A stretch of DNA of 64,000 nt, from NCBI GenBank assembly GCA_951640165.1, contig OX621244.1, forward strand, positions 19,920,001 through 19,984,000, in the 5' to 3' direction. The translations under genes were made by a program, and so were the position numbers. The notes below the pieces were generated by a model. It saw only the letters and a list, made by a program, of their open reading frames with translations, had not been told where the DNA came from and made no database searches. The stretch comes from Pseudoips prasinana. Its lineage: Eukaryota; Arthropoda; Insecta; Lepidoptera; Nolidae. Each line of letters opens with the position of its first letter. Positions within the stretch are counted from its first letter, which is position 1. Positions 32,003-44,270 of this stretch are shown piece by piece.

Positions 32003-32292
32003 AAATTTCGGCCACGGCGACCAGTCTAATGGAAATTAACCATCTGAGTGGGACATATTATAGTGCACAAGTGTGTGCGCAAACACAGGGACACTTTCTA
32101 TTCCATCACTCTCATGATAAGATGGGACGATATAAAGCCATCGGTCCTGTACCTGACCTCTTTCCGGTCGTGTCGCTAGTCGTCCCATCGGATCTTGAAA
32201 ATGCCCCTGTGTTTGCGTACACACTTGTGCACTATAAAATATCCCGCGCAGATGGCTAGTCTCCAGCAAGACTGGCCGCCGTGGCCGAAATT
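32003..32292. repeat. Family U repeat, tail-to-tail inverted pair
   Basis: Left arm aatttcggccacggcgacca ... gtgcacaagtgtgtgcgcaa is mirrored by the right arm ttgcgtacacacttgtgcac ... gtggccgaaatt, with several mismatches. The right unit extends further (through the ggtcctgtacctgacctctt segment) than the left. This suggests two copies of one element joined at their inner ends rather than a simple palindrome. Confidence 0.75.
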
Positions 32293-33263
32293 CGGCAAGG
32301 TGGACATTATTATTATTTTTCAGTAAACTAATTCGGTTAGCAGTATCAATAACTAACAAAACATTTTTATATAAGCCGGATATAGTATTTATTCTTTGTT
32401 ATGCATACTTTATATTCCAGTAAATTAATTTAGTAAGCAGTAACAATATTAAATAATGCTTATTTTTATAAGCCGAAGATAAAACAAAAATCTTACGTGG
32501 CCAAGCCAGTTCGCCGGCATCAAATGTAAATTTATGGAAATTGCTTTAGCTACCTTTTATTTTTCAGGTGGGTTGATTATAAACTTCAGTAATTTCGCAC
32601 CTACCTGTGTCACAAGGTATTACCATAATAGACAGGGGTCTTAATTATAATATGACATTACTGGATCGCAGTGAAAAGTGAGGATTTTGTTGAGGTAGGT
32701 AAAATATAAGTAGGTAATGAATCTGTCATGTTTCTCATCAAGTTACAAAATTGGTTTGAGTATCGGAAAATAAGTTATATCTACGAGTTCGGAATCGGGT
32801 TCAAGATTTGTAAATAAATGCAATTAATGTAAGTGGAGTAAGAATGCAGTGGTTAGTAATTACAGACATACATACACTCATGTCTGTTTCCCAGAGGTGT
32901 AGGCATAGACAACGGATTTCATTATATTCTTCATACATGCTCGACGGTTTAGTGTTTTTAATTAATTTATTGTAATTAACTTTAATGATGCAACATTCGA
33001 ATGCTGTGGTAGTCTTTATGTGTTGCAGCACTATTATTAAGTATGTTTCTGTCCTTATAACTGCATAATTAGTTGTACCGTTGACGATCCTTAAATTGAT
33101 TAATGAAAAAAATTGTAAAATGTCTGTGTTGGTGGAATGTTTGCCTTTAGTTTGAATACTAGATGTTATTGACTATACGTCATGTATGTTCTAAGTATCA
33201 TCGACTAACCGTATTCGTTATAAGATATATATGTGTGAGGCACTTGCAAGTTCAGTCAAATAC
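32293..33263. other. Unassigned AT-rich DNA
   Basis: No supported feature. Confidence 0.4.
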
Positions 33264-33456
33264 GGGCCGGTTGGCGTGGCTGGTGAATGCTTGCCTTCCA
33301 CGCGCTTGTGTGCATGAACATATCTGTTTGAGTCTGGATGTAATATCTATTAAGTATGTATTTACAAAAGAAAAGTAGTAGGTATATGTAATTTATCAGT
33401 TATATGGTTTCAGCATACAGTAGTACAAGCTCGGCTTAGTTTGGGATCTAGATATC
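33264..33456 (+). mobile_element. SINE family B (copy B6), head deleted internally
   Basis: gggccggttggcgtggctgg head, then a jump over the B box straight to gtgcatgaacatatctgttt, gagtctggatgtaatatcta and gtacaagctcggcttagttt. Confidence 0.75.
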
Positions 33457-33563
33457 TTTGGCATCTAAAATATGCAACTTAACAAATTTCCACCATTACA
33501 TAATTATACTTACTTTTACGGCAAGAAAGACTTTGTCGGGTGCCTATTAAGTAGTCGTAGTAG

Positions 33564-33935
33564 TTAGTAGTAGTAGTACTCCTCGTTTTTGACTGAGAAC
33601 ACTTTGGATTTTTTAGGTTTAAATCCATCACACATCCTCTTCAGATACACTATTAATTTCGAAAATTTGTCCAGTTTTATGTCGTTATTAGAACTAACTG
33701 TTGATTTTAGCATTAAGTAAGTATTCCAAAACGTGGAGGGTTGTTTATTTTGTACATTTTGAAAAATTCTTGGAGCCTGTTGCATTTCTCTATTCAATAA
33801 AATTACCATAGGCTTTCATATATTTCTCCCGCGATTTTGCAGGTAGGTTATCCATCACATTTCTTGCGTTAGTTCTAATACTTTCAGGAGTTAATTCTAT
33901 ACTTTCACTGTTACTTGAAGATGTAATTTTTTAAA
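33564..33935 (-). pseudogene. Possible tyrosine-recombinase-like (Crypton-type) protein, N-terminal fragment
   Basis: Two reverse-strand frames join to one theme. Upstream (33935 to about 33800): ELTPESIRTNARNVMDNLPA and KSREKYMKAYGNFIE, then a stop. Next frame (33809-33564): KQPSTFWNTYLMLKSTVSSN, NDIKLDKFSKLIVYLKRMCD and GFKPKKSKVFSVKNEE. This resembles the SAM-like, core-binding N-terminal part of a family of insect tyrosine-recombinase-like proteins linked to Crypton transposons (pattern: LP..S...Y...Y..F, then STLW.TYSMLKS, then GYKPKKSK). The catalytic C-terminal domain with its Arg and Tyr is absent; the frame dissolves into a (TAC)n tract. One frameshift. The family call is from memory of the pattern and is tentative. 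Confidence 0.45.
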
Positions 33936-35558
33936 ACAATACCATGAATTTCTAACAATCCGTGAAAATTCACGAAGACGCGGGCTGTATAGTTCGCGCG
34001 TTTTTAATTTGATATCTTTTTTTATTCCGCGGCGGTGCTACTATGGGCCGTTGTCGTACCAGCCAGTCTTTCAAACAATATATTTTATGCGTTCTATTTC
34101 TTTAGTACTGAACACTAAGATGTTCCAAATTCAAAAAGGTGCGGCAATCCGTCCTCATGTCCTCATAATAAATCTGATCGATTAATCATTATTTTACGTA
34201 AATTAAAATTGCCACGCGATTTATTTACTATTACACCCGAATCGTAAAGTATGAAATACTAACTTATCATTTCGAAATAAACGTTTTATAGACATTGCAA
34301 GCCACTTAGGTATTCATTGTTACTAATTTTATTAAGATTAGAAATAAAGAAGTTTCTCTTGAAAAAGTTTCGTGGAATCTCTTTTGTTGTGCAAAAGAAT
34401 TATGGAATACCGGTACATTTAATAAGCTGGAAATATTTTGAACGAAGAAAAGTAAAAGATAAGAATGAATGTAATTCCTTTTTATGAAATTACACTTTTA
34501 ATTATATATAAATGCCTATAAAAATGTTTTTCCTAGAGCAAAAGTGTCAATGTCCTATTAGACATGTCGGTCTATTTTTATTATTAGTTGTCGTTTGCCT
34601 CTGATTGTAGAATAGCTATAATCGTTAAATACTGACGACTGAATTTGGACAACTAAACGTACCCATCGAAGCATGTAGTGATTTGATTTATAGCCATTTG
34701 GGCGGTTACCCATCAATGGCATATGAAATATGGTAATCTGGGATCCGTTTTGACTGTTTCTTACTATAGAAACTCTCGGTATTTTTTACTTAGGTAATTG
34801 GTATATTATTTACTTCATCATTTATTTGAAACATTTTGTCGTCCACTGCTGTGTCACGTAAATAAACGAAATCTTCAGAACTCACTCACGTAATGAGGCC
34901 AACAATTTACAACTAATTACCAGATAAGGTATTAGATTTTATAGTTTTTTCCTTTGACAAGTTTCCTAAACTAAAGATTTAATTTAATTGGATTATTTTG
35001 TTTATTGTTAGTACTACTATTTTAGATTATATTATTATTTTGTGACATCTGTTTAGTTTATTATTTTATTTTATAATATTTTATTGACATTGAAATGTAG
35101 GTATACTTAACTAAATGTTATTGTGATCGATCGTTACCTCTCATACCTATATACGCTTAATAAACTTGTAAAATACTTGTTACCAATAAAAATATAAAAA
35201 TTTGAAGGTAAATGTTAAAAATAAAAAGGAGCGAATCAGTTATAGTAAATCCAACGTAAACTGATGATTCGCATTCAGATTGCTTACATGTCAAGTTAGT
35301 GCAAGCCGAACCCACGAAAAAAAGCACTATATGTAGCGTACAATGTATTTTGATAACCTCGTTACGACATACATTTCTTGTTCAATGTGTTTATGCAATT
35401 ATTATTACATACAGGGTGTTTTGTATTCATTTCCTTTTATCTTAATATTTTACGAGAATTGAAGATAGACTTTGGTACACTAATTAAGGTTAGTAGGTGT
35501 TAAAAGGTTGCTTCGGAAACACCTACGTACAGATTCAATTCCACGAAATTAATACGTA
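33936..35558. other. Unassigned AT-rich DNA
   Basis: About 1.6 kb with no recognised feature. A GC-richer bit near 33980-34065 could be the 5' region of the element whose remnant lies just left. Confidence 0.35.
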
Positions 35559-35670
35559 GAGACGCCAGCACATCAAGCAACCCAATCTGTCAAATTTACT
35601 CAATTGAAAGTGAACCTTATGCTTATGTGAAATTTGACAGATTGGGGTAGCTGGATGTGCAGGGGCCTCG
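35559..35670 (-). mobile_element. TA-flanked palindromic MITE (family M), diverged copy
   Basis: gacgccagcacatcaagcaa ... aatctgtcaaattt left arm; aaatttgacagattggggta right arm. The central gaaagtgaacctta is inverse to the other copies. Right end mutated. Confidence 0.75.
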
Positions 35671-36414
35671 ATCTAAAAATATTTACTTTGGCTTGTATAG
35701 AGATTCTACGAGCTAAAACATGCGTATATTAAGAGATATATGTATTTACCGGAGATGTAGGTGGAGACCAAATTAGCAATGAATTTTTGTTTAGTTGCAT
35801 GGGCAAATTAAGCTCCTTAGGAACTCAGTTATTTATGTTACATATGTACACATACATGTTTATATTACGCAGGGGGATAGATTATAAAACTCTGGGAATG
35901 GATGTCTTAAATCGAAAAAGAGCTTTTAAAGTTTCGTCATTCTCGCACCCTTACTCGGTTAAAGTTTGTCTGTTTTAACTCTTTAGTCTTTTTGGTTCAT
36001 CCCCACCGATCCAGTTAGTTATAAATGTCTAGTAAAGGTAGTAAGCAAGTTCAGTTAAACAAATGGAGGAAGGTTTTCTCAGTTAAATTCGAAAAGCCGT
36101 AGGTATAACGCTTGAACGACTTGTAGATTTATTGTTACTAACAATGCTAGTCGTAAATTTGTATAACATTTCTTTTTGTAAGAGTAATGTTAAACCCAGT
36201 TTTCAACACCCAATAAGAACGCCAAAATGCTCTGCAAATACAAAAAAGTTAGTGATAACTTGGGACTAATTATGTAAACAAACGTTAAAATATAATATTT
36301 ATTTTACTAAGAGCTGTGAATTAAACAAAATACAGTAGAGATGAATGACTGATAGATTTGTAACTTTTAGACTTATGCTTTAGTATAAATATAACGAGAC
36401 CAGCTTTTTCACCA
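35671..36414. other. Unassigned AT-rich DNA
   Basis: No supported feature. Confidence 0.4.
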
Positions 36415-36635
36415 TGTCAGCTAAAGTACGTCCACTGCTGGACAGAAGCCTCCCCAAAGCATGGGGATATGCAAAAATCACCACGCTTGGCAGACGGGTT
36501 GACGATCGCAGTTTGATGGTCATAGTTTACAGAAAAACGCAGCTACCCGTTCTCTGGTAGGTATTCGCTCGGACGATTTCTACGCCCCTCACGGGATGAG
36601 ATGCGGTGATGATATTCTATGCCGTCACCACACAG
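36415..36635 (-). repeat. RTE-tailed repeat (family S), near-complete
   Basis: tgtcagctaaagtacgtcca, then ctgctggacagaagcctccc, cacgcttggcagacgggttg and cccgttctctggtaggtatt, ending cacgggatgagatgcggt ... gccgtcaccacacag. A good reference copy. Confidence 0.75.
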
Positions 36636-37229
36636 AAAACTTTTTTATGAGGAAGATAATGACGGCAAATTTCTATTTTAGGTACACAACTAAACATTCA
36701 CAAGACATTCTATAAAATTTGAAATTCACGACATATAAATAAGCCAAAAAGACCTGACAAAAACGTTCCCGCAGAGTAGCTATTGGGTGATTAATTAAAT
36801 TGACTTAGCCAACAAAAATCTAGCCTTTTCATTTAAACAATAAGGTTATAAAGAAATGCAATGATATTAAAATAAGTTTAGATGGTAATAGTTACAATCG
36901 GGACCGATATTTGAACTTTGAAAAAAAACTAGGAGTAAATTATTTTATATTTTTGTGTATCGTAATACTGTACTGTGTCTAATCACTTTGAAAATCATTC
37001 TGATGCGGACTATATTATACTATTAAAATAATGTTTTCTGTCACCCCACTGCTGAGCAAAGGCTATATAATGTTTTTTGGTCGTACACATATTTACACTT
37101 TTATTCTATGCATTTAATATGGTATTTACTGATGATGGCTACAAACAAGTTTTAAAATTAGAACTCAAATACTTACTATGTTAGATATTATTCTTATATA
37201 CTCATTGATTCTCATAGTTTTAATTATGA
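36636..37229. other. Unassigned AT-rich DNA
   Basis: ctgtcaccccactgctgagc (about 37035) hints at a tiny family S remnant. Nothing else seen. Confidence 0.4.
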
Positions 37230-37484
37230 GGGTCACCGTAGCCTAGTTCGTAGTGCTCCTGCCTACGAAGCTGGTGGTCCTGGGTTCGAATCCCGGTAAG
37301 TGCAAATATTTGTGTCATGAGCACGAATATTTGTTTCTGAGTCATGGATGTTTTCTATGTATTTATCTATCTATATAAGTATGTATATCGTCGCCTGGTA
37401 CCCATAGTACAAGCTTTGCTTAGTTTGGGGCTAGGATGATCTGTGTGACATTGTCCCCAGATATTATTATTATTATTATTACTC
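37230..37484 (+). mobile_element. tRNA-derived SINE, family A (copy A2, best copy)
   Basis: A box TAGCCTAGTTCG and perfect B box GGTTCGAATCC give a pol III promoter. The body has tgcaaatatttgtgtcatga, gtcatggatgttttctatgt and cgtcgcctggtacccatagt. The tail is gtacaagctttgcttagttt, ggatgatctgtgtgacattg and (ATT)n. Forward orientation. Confidence 0.88.
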
Positions 37485-40395
37485 ATTGACGGGCGAAAAT
37501 AAATTTCTTCATCGATTTTTACACACGCTTGTGTCGCATGCTTTTGTTTTTTTATTTTTGTGTGTTGTGGCGGTTCGTGCGTTTTTCTTTATAGTTGGGA
37601 TAATATTAACTGCACCGTGGAGTCTTCTGGAATATTGTGTTATAGGAATGTCATACATATAATGCCAAACAAATAATTGTGTGCAATACTTAATCAGCTG
37701 AATTTGATATTTTTGATGAGTGTTGTAATTCTTGTTAGGTAGGTTATATTTTTACCATTATAATGTGTAACTGAGATTATTGACTATCCCGTTAGCCTTT
37801 AAGGCGGATATCGGTGTACATTGGAAATGTTATATAAGATTGGAGTCCTGACTTGTGTGTCGGACTTAATATACTTCACGTATGTATATTCGACCTCATC
37901 CCGCAGCCAACCGTAATCTGTAGACGCTTCTATTGAATTTATAAATATGTATCTATATTCTTCCCGGCCGTGTCACTAGTCTCCATTGAAACTGGCCTCC
38001 ATTGGGATATTGTTATTATTATTTATAACATTGATGATGTTTAGACGTTGTTGAAATTGAAAAGTTTAAGAATTTCGACACCAACGTAACAAATTAAATC
38101 AAAATAGCATTTATTAATCAGTAAGTGACTATTTTTGTTTATATTTACATCAGTGCTTCTTATGTGTTATACAGGAATTCCTAGTTCATGTACACCTGAT
38201 ATGTTTGTCAAAAGTAGGTAAGATTAATTAAGATGGTAGGTCACTCCCATTAAAGTAGCTGTAAAATATATGCCATTCAAAAGATAATTTATATACATTT
38301 CTGATGATGCTTAACATAATAAGTCTGATGATTGCTGAAGTAGAAAGTCTTTTACTGATCAAAATGGGAAAAAATGTACTTTACCAGTTATCATCAGTGG
38401 GTTAATAAGGCAGCAGAAGATACTGCTTAGGTTTTAATTTCAAAGCATAATCGATACTTTCTAAGAGCTTTAGATACTCAAAGAGCTGGGTCCATTGTAA
38501 ATCCATCGTTCACTTAATTTACAACTTTCATACATCTTACTAAGACTTACATTGGGTCAGACTGCCTACTCATGCGACACAAAACATACTAACAAGTTCG
38601 ACCGTTTCAGTTCAGAAACTTATAAATGGATAGTATCCAATTCCAAACAGATGCGATTAATATCTGTGTTTAAATAGAGGTCACCTCGCACAATAATTAG
38701 GTGATCTTTCTAGATTCCTTTGTTTATCTTGAGAATACAAGAAGGTTGGTACAAATATTTTGATAATTATTAAAACTGTTCGAAATATGTTGTCCATACT
38801 CATTTATTTTACGTTATCCATAGATTAGTAAAATAAAAACTGGTTTATAGGCGAGATCAATCTCAAGACCGAACAGATTTAATTTTCTCGTGTATATCGT
38901 GGTCAAATAACATTGCCAAAGAAGTACACAGTAATTACCTAAAATGGCTGCATAGGAAACCGTAAAAATGTTGTTTTATTTTGTGTTAGTGTCATAACTT
39001 AGTGAAATTTTGTACAATTATTCATGATATAACGGCAAGTAGCACGTTGTTTCACATCTTAAAATCGAGCTTATTTTATACTTTTCTATGCATTGTTTAC
39101 CTAATTGTGCAAAACATCGCATACAAAAACTAAACAAATAAAAAAAAAATGAGGAGATCCTTGAGGAAGGTATTTTGTACGTGGCTAAAACGCTATCCGC
39201 GAAAAGCCAAAAAATTAAATAACTTCATTATTTTTGTCTATGGCCGATCGCCATTGTTAAATGCGCGCGCATAGGAAAACAGATAAATTTTTCCCGCCAT
39301 TGCGAGACATTTTTCACAACTGTTTTCATTGCTGAAATTATAGTTATTTACTTTACAAGTGCGTTGATGTACGTCGTATGATACACGTGTATATTGTTGA
39401 TTACAGTTTTCGGCCCCCGTAAGACCTCCAGCGGCTCGGGTCTCACCGGAAATCACCAAAATTACACACTTGTACCATAATGTATTATTATTCACTTCTC
39501 ATTTATGAGAAAATTTACAAAATATCAAGTCTACGGGTTGCATAAAACCACAGTATAAGAAATATAGACATACTCGCACATATTTATACTGTGGTAAAAC
39601 TTACCTTATGGGAGTCTGGAGTCTGAACTAGGTCTAAACCTGTACCACAGTACTCCAGGCACTCTCCGGATACTAAAAGTAGGTGTAATTGAGATACCCG
39701 TGATGTAGTTTAGTGCTTTCTTATTCTCCTATATCATAGTTAATAAGTATTTAAGCGAAATAAATTCTTACTTACTTACAAAAATAGATTTATAATTATA
39801 TACCTATACCTATTACTAAAAAGTAACATGTGGCATACAATTGAAACGCAACATATTCTGCCACTAAGCGAAGTTATATGAATTTAAGGGGCGAGTTTAC
39901 CGTCAATTTCGATACCGAGGTATTCCAAATGTGCAGTTCTTTCTTATGATATACACGAAAAATAACCGTCTTTTAGATAAGGGCAAGAGTGCGCCGTTAA
40001 TGTACGATCATTTGGGGTTCAGTAATTCGCATGGAGAAGAAGATACATTTGGTTTTATTTACATTTAGATAGCTCTGAATGTGTGTTGCGAAACAGGGCT
40101 GTCACATCATTTAGTTCCGTCAAAGGCGTATTTGGGTCACGTCAAAGGTATCGCTTCAGGTGTCCCTAGTAGTCCCAGTTACATTATAAACTGTTTAAAT
40201 TACGCCGCGAGTATTTTAACGTTTATACCTTCCCTTTGGGTTCTAAAATTGTGGTATAGACGCGCTATTGCCCTTTTTAGTTGAACAACAGTAATTAATA
40301 TTTTCTTTTAAGACTGGAAAACGAAGAAGAAATATTTAGAACCTTGGCAAACACAAACCTAAAGAAAATACTGACTTTACAAAACCAATCATAAA
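37485..40395. other. Largely unassigned DNA
   Basis: About 2.9 kb. Contains a short family U piece at 37972-38022 (gtgtcactagtctccattga) and an 11-bp inverted repeat, accacagtata / tatactgtggt (39548-39558 and 39585-39595). No coding I can support. Confidence 0.4.
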
Positions 40396-40840
40396 ACCGG
40401 CCAAGTGCGAGTCGGACTCGCCCATGAAGGGTTCCGTAGCAGCAAGTATTTCAGTTGATTAAATCAAAGGTAAATGCGGTTTACGACTTATGATGTATTA
40501 AAAAACACCTACTTACTAGATCTCATTCAAACTAATTTTCGGTGGAAGTTTGCATGGTAATGTAGGTACATTATACATTTTTTTTAGTTTTATCATTCTC
40601 TTATTTTAGAAGTTTGAAGTAGTAGTTTCAGTTATATGTATGGAAGACCCCCAAAATTATTGTTCTTTTTTTATTTTTGTATGAAAATCTTCATGCGGTT
40701 CACGGAATACATCTAATTACCAAGTTACCAACAGTACAGCTCTTATAGTTTCGGAAAACAGTGGCTGTAACATACGGACGGACAGACATGACGAATCTAT
40801 AAAGGTTCCGTTTTTTGCCATTTGGCTACGGAACCCTAAA
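40396..40840 (+). repeat. AAGTGCGAGTCGG repeat family (copy T1)
   Basis: Starts accggccaagtgcgagtcgg, then cgaagggttccgta-like aagggttccgtagcag, and ends ggctacggaaccctaaaaa after a cggacggacagacatgac block. Terminal agggttccgta/tacggaaccct make the ends self-complementary. Common in arthropod genomes; class unknown to me. Confidence 0.7.
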
Positions 40841-40909
40841 AATCGTATATAACTGCGATTACTGAACCTCTTCTACAAAGAAATTGTAAAGAAACAAAAC
40901 TCTTAAATA

Positions 40910-41060
40910 AACAACTATTTATGTGACCCATAAATAGTTGTTCTGAGTCTGCATGTAATTTGTGTCCGTCTATTATATGTTTGTAAAGTACCCCGCGACA
41001 CAGGGATTAGATTCCGTAGTCCCGCACTACGGAATCTATCTAACGTTGTCTTTTTAAAAG
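40910..41060 (+). mobile_element. SINE family C (copy C3), headless, with internal foldback
   Basis: Starts at acaactatttatgtgaccca, so both pol III boxes are missing. Near the 3' end, gattccgtagt and actacggaatc (41009-41034) form an exact inverted repeat not present in C1 or C2. Confidence 0.8.
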
Positions 41061-41660
41061 CAAAAAAAAAACAATTAAACACACTTAATACATACATTTT
41101 AATGATAAAATTAGTGATACACAAAAAGATACAATCACATCATATTCACAACAAAAGGAAGCCATCATCGTGTCACGCTGGTCAACTTGTTTTGACTGGT
41201 GCAAGGAGAAATGACGATCAAAACAATACGTTTTATGGTACCATAAAAATTCTTTTTATTGTAGGTATAATTATTTTTTCCCGTATGAAGTAATCAGTCA
41301 TCGCTTAGTAGCATAAAGCGAATAATTTATTACCTGGACCATATTCAAGCAGCAGCCCTATAGTTTTTCATATCGGACTTAAATGCTGCCTTATGTAAAG
41401 GCATAATTTCGATAGTTTTCCATACATATCATACTACAAGGCAGTACAGTATCAAATTTTTCGACTGACAGATAGGCAGTGAATGATATAAGATATTGTC
41501 ATTTGCGGACTTGACTAGCTTATGCTATGATATTCTACCGACGCTGTCTGCAGGGAATAATATTATCATTCACTGCAGATAGTGCATTGCTTCTACCAAC
41601 GGATTAAGGTGTTTGAATCTGGAGAAACAAGAAATTAGACATGTTTTGCAAATTATAATG
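41061..41660. other. Unassigned AT-rich DNA
   Basis: No supported feature. Confidence 0.4.
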
Positions 41661-41936
41661 TCGGGCCTGTGGCGTGGTTGGCAAATGCTTACTTTTCACC
41701 GGGGGGGGTCGTGGGTTCGATTCCCACCAAGGACAGATATTTGTGTGCATGAACATGCCTGTTTTTACTAAGTCTGGATGCAATTATCTATATAAGTATG
41801 TATTTACAAAATAAAAGTAGTATATGTATTAAGTATATCAGTTATCTGGTTTCCGTACTACAAGCTCTGCTTATTTTGGGATCAGATGGCCGTGTGTAAA
41901 CAATAACCCAGGATATTATTATTATTATTTACGAGG
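41661..41936 (+). mobile_element. tRNA-derived SINE, family B (copy B7, best copy)
   Basis: A box TGGCGTGGTTGG, a G run, B box GGTTCGATTCC. Body: ggacagatatttgtgtgcat, gaacatgcctgtttttacta. Tail: tactacaagctctgcttatt, gatcagatggccgtgtgtaa, then (ATT)n. Reference for judging the split copies. Confidence 0.88.
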
Positions 41937-42270
41937 CAAGGCGACGCCAAGTTACTGTTGCAAAAGGCAAGTTACTTTCGTTACATTAATTTAGTCAAAA
42001 ATAATGATAGCTGTATTTCCGGATTTTCCGTACCATTTAAATAAGTATAAGGTTCGTTCGTATACCTAGCTATTATTCCTTATGATAATTTGAATGGTGC
42101 TCATAGCTTTCTTTTGATACTAACTTTAATAGAATGGCTGCTACAAATCTCTTTTAAAATGTGACGAAGGCACCATTTTCGAGCGCTATTATATTAGTTT
42201 TATACTGTAAGTGTATATATCATCATAATCATATTCATTTTCTTTACGAGTAGAGATATAAGAAAATCTA

Positions 42271-42339
42271 CTGAAATAAAAATCATGTAAGGCAGAAATA
42301 ATTTAAAATGATTCCTGCCTTACATGATTTTTGTTTCAG
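42271..42339. repeat. 25-bp inverted repeat hairpin
   Basis: ctgaaataaaaatcatgtaa-ggcag and ctgcc-ttacatgatttttgtttcag with one mismatch and a loop of about 19 bases. Could be a tiny MITE. Confidence 0.75.
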
Positions 42340-42659
42340 TGCTAGTTTTATTTTGCTAGAGATTTGATACACGCGTACTTGTAATCCGCGTACAATTATG
42401 TGGCTCTTGATCGTACTGAATTGCTATTAAATAATTTAATTTCGATTTCTTTTTATAACGAATATTTATTTTTCCTATTACTATCTAAGTATATATTACC
42501 AACGAGGAATAGACCGCTCGAACCTAGATTAGGACAAATTAATAATACATTTTCATCTAACTCAGAATCAGCTTTCTCATAATTATGGGTAACCTGCACT
42601 GTTATTAAATTCCTGATTCTGTATAATTTTTTATCCTAATCTAAAATCTTACCCTGTCT

Positions 42660-42731
42660 CCTCTCTTCGATCACATTGGACTATATGTGTCAATGAAAAG
42701 TCACTCATATGGTCCAATGTAATCGAGGAGG
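42660..42731. repeat. Imperfect 72-bp stem-loop
   Basis: Arms 42660-42691 and 42700-42731 (cttcgatcacattggactat against atggtccaatgtaatcgagg) pair with a few mismatches and an 8-base loop. Size and mismatch pattern resemble a microRNA precursor, but a MITE relic fits equally well. Confidence 0.55.
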
Positions 42732-42910
42732 CGGGAAAGAAATAAAAAGAAACGTAATGAAACCTAATTAAATTTTGAATCCTATGTGGTGAAAAGAAAG
42801 TAAAACATCGATAGTATAAAATAGTTGGTTGTACTCTACATTAGAATCGTAATGTTTTGTATGTACCGTCCATAAATATAGGTATATGGATAATATTACA
42901 ATATAATATA

Positions 42911-43160
42911 ATATCCAGGGACAGTGTCACACAGATCATCCTAGCCCCAAACTAAGCAAAGCTCGCACACTATGGGTACGTGGTGACGGTATACATACTT
43001 ATATAGATAGATAAATACTTAAATACATAAAAAAAACATCCATGACTCAAAAACAAATATTTGTGCTCATCACACAAATATTTGCATTTACCGGGATTCG
43101 AACCCAGGACCACCAGCTTCGTAGGCAGGAGCACTACCAACTAGGCTACGGTGACCGTCA
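42911..43160 (-). mobile_element. SINE family A (copy A3)
   Basis: Reverse copy: agggacagtgtcacacagat, ccccaaactaagcaaagctc, cacaaatatttgcatttacc, gggattcgaacccaggacca (B box complement) and ctaggctacggtgaccgtc. Confidence 0.87.
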
Positions 43161-43689
43161 AACAAATATACAATATAGATATTTTACTGTTTTTATAGAA
43201 TTAACAGAATGAGCATAAATTTAAGTAATTTTGGTATTTCGTTGTTAATTGGCCATAGAGAAGTTATTGATTTTTTTTTGTATTTCAGGGGTATCGTCAC
43301 ATCAGAATAGTTAGAAGTAAATTTTATCCGCCGCTCCAAAAACTAAAATAGTTGATTTTGGGGGTTTCAAATTGCTAGAGTAGGTATAAAGGAGAGGGCA
43401 AAAATATTAAGTGTCACGAAATTCTCAAGCCACCATTATTTTTGACGCTGCCAAAACCATCTCATCGCTCAAGCACACTAAATGTAGATAAATTATCTAA
43501 TCGTCTGATGTCAAGGACAATTGTTTTTTGGCGTAACCGTTGCCCTACTTACTTACCTAATTGTGGAATGGGTATGTAACTACAAGGTAAGTATAAAATA
43601 TTCATTGAACACACATCAAGCAAATACACACGTGATGAAAATCTTGATGATTATATATACATCATGATGATTTATAATCCTGAATGTCA
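43161..43689. other. Unassigned AT-rich DNA
   Basis: No supported feature. Confidence 0.4.
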
Positions 43690-44056
43690 TGTCATGTCAC
43701 CCGAATGTCCACTGCTCGACAAAGGCCTACCACAAACGATATCCACAATTAAGTGAATCATTTGGAGGAATCCAACTAATATAATAAATGCGAAAGTTTG
43801 TGAATGTGTGAGTGTGTGAGTTGTTGTTTGTTTGTTACTTCTTCACGTCCAAACGGCTGGCGCGATTTTAATACAATTTGGTATATAGTTAGCTGGCACC
43901 CTGGATTAACACATAGGCTATAATTTATATACTTTAATGCGGGTAAAACCGCGGGCACAGCTAGTATACCATAATTCCCACACTTGCGTTGGCGATGGCA
44001 GTATGAACTATGATGGTCATAGTGCACAGAGAGACGCTGCTGCCCGTTCTCAAGTA
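43690..44056 (-). repeat. RTE-tailed repeat (family S) split by a Helitron
   Basis: 43690-43770 (gtccactgctcgacaaaggc) and 43965-44056 (tataccataattcccacact, cacagagagacgctgctgcc) join to a family S copy once the 194-bp Helitron is removed; the phrase becomes ggaggaa-tataccataatt, as in the other copies. Confidence 0.75.
43771..43964 (+). mobile_element. Non-autonomous Helitron (H3), 194 bp
   Basis: A then TCCAACTAATATAATAAATG at the start; GCGG-gtaaaa-CCGC hairpin then GGCACAGCTAG and T at the end. Confidence 0.83.
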
Positions 44057-44270
44057 TAATTCTTCAATATCTCAAAATCTAAGTTTATGCATGTACGAGA
44101 ATGTGTTAGTAAACGAACCTAAAGTATTAAGTCAATTATGGCCATATATTTTAGTTAATTATCTTATTTAGATTGGGGTTACTTCTGTGGATAGAGATAA
44201 TTTAAAAAAGCATACTCATATTTAATGCAGTCCAAGATATTAAAGAACGTTGCATGAAAAGTCGTAGGTA

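Larger units (their letters stand above)
41937..42910. other. Unassigned DNA with two hairpins
   Basis: Apart from the two inverted repeats listed next, no feature seen. Confidence 0.4.

Noticed and set aside
37240..37305. tRNA gene at the SINE A2 head
   Set aside because: A and B boxes are present but the unit recurs as part of a dispersed SINE and I see no full cloverleaf.
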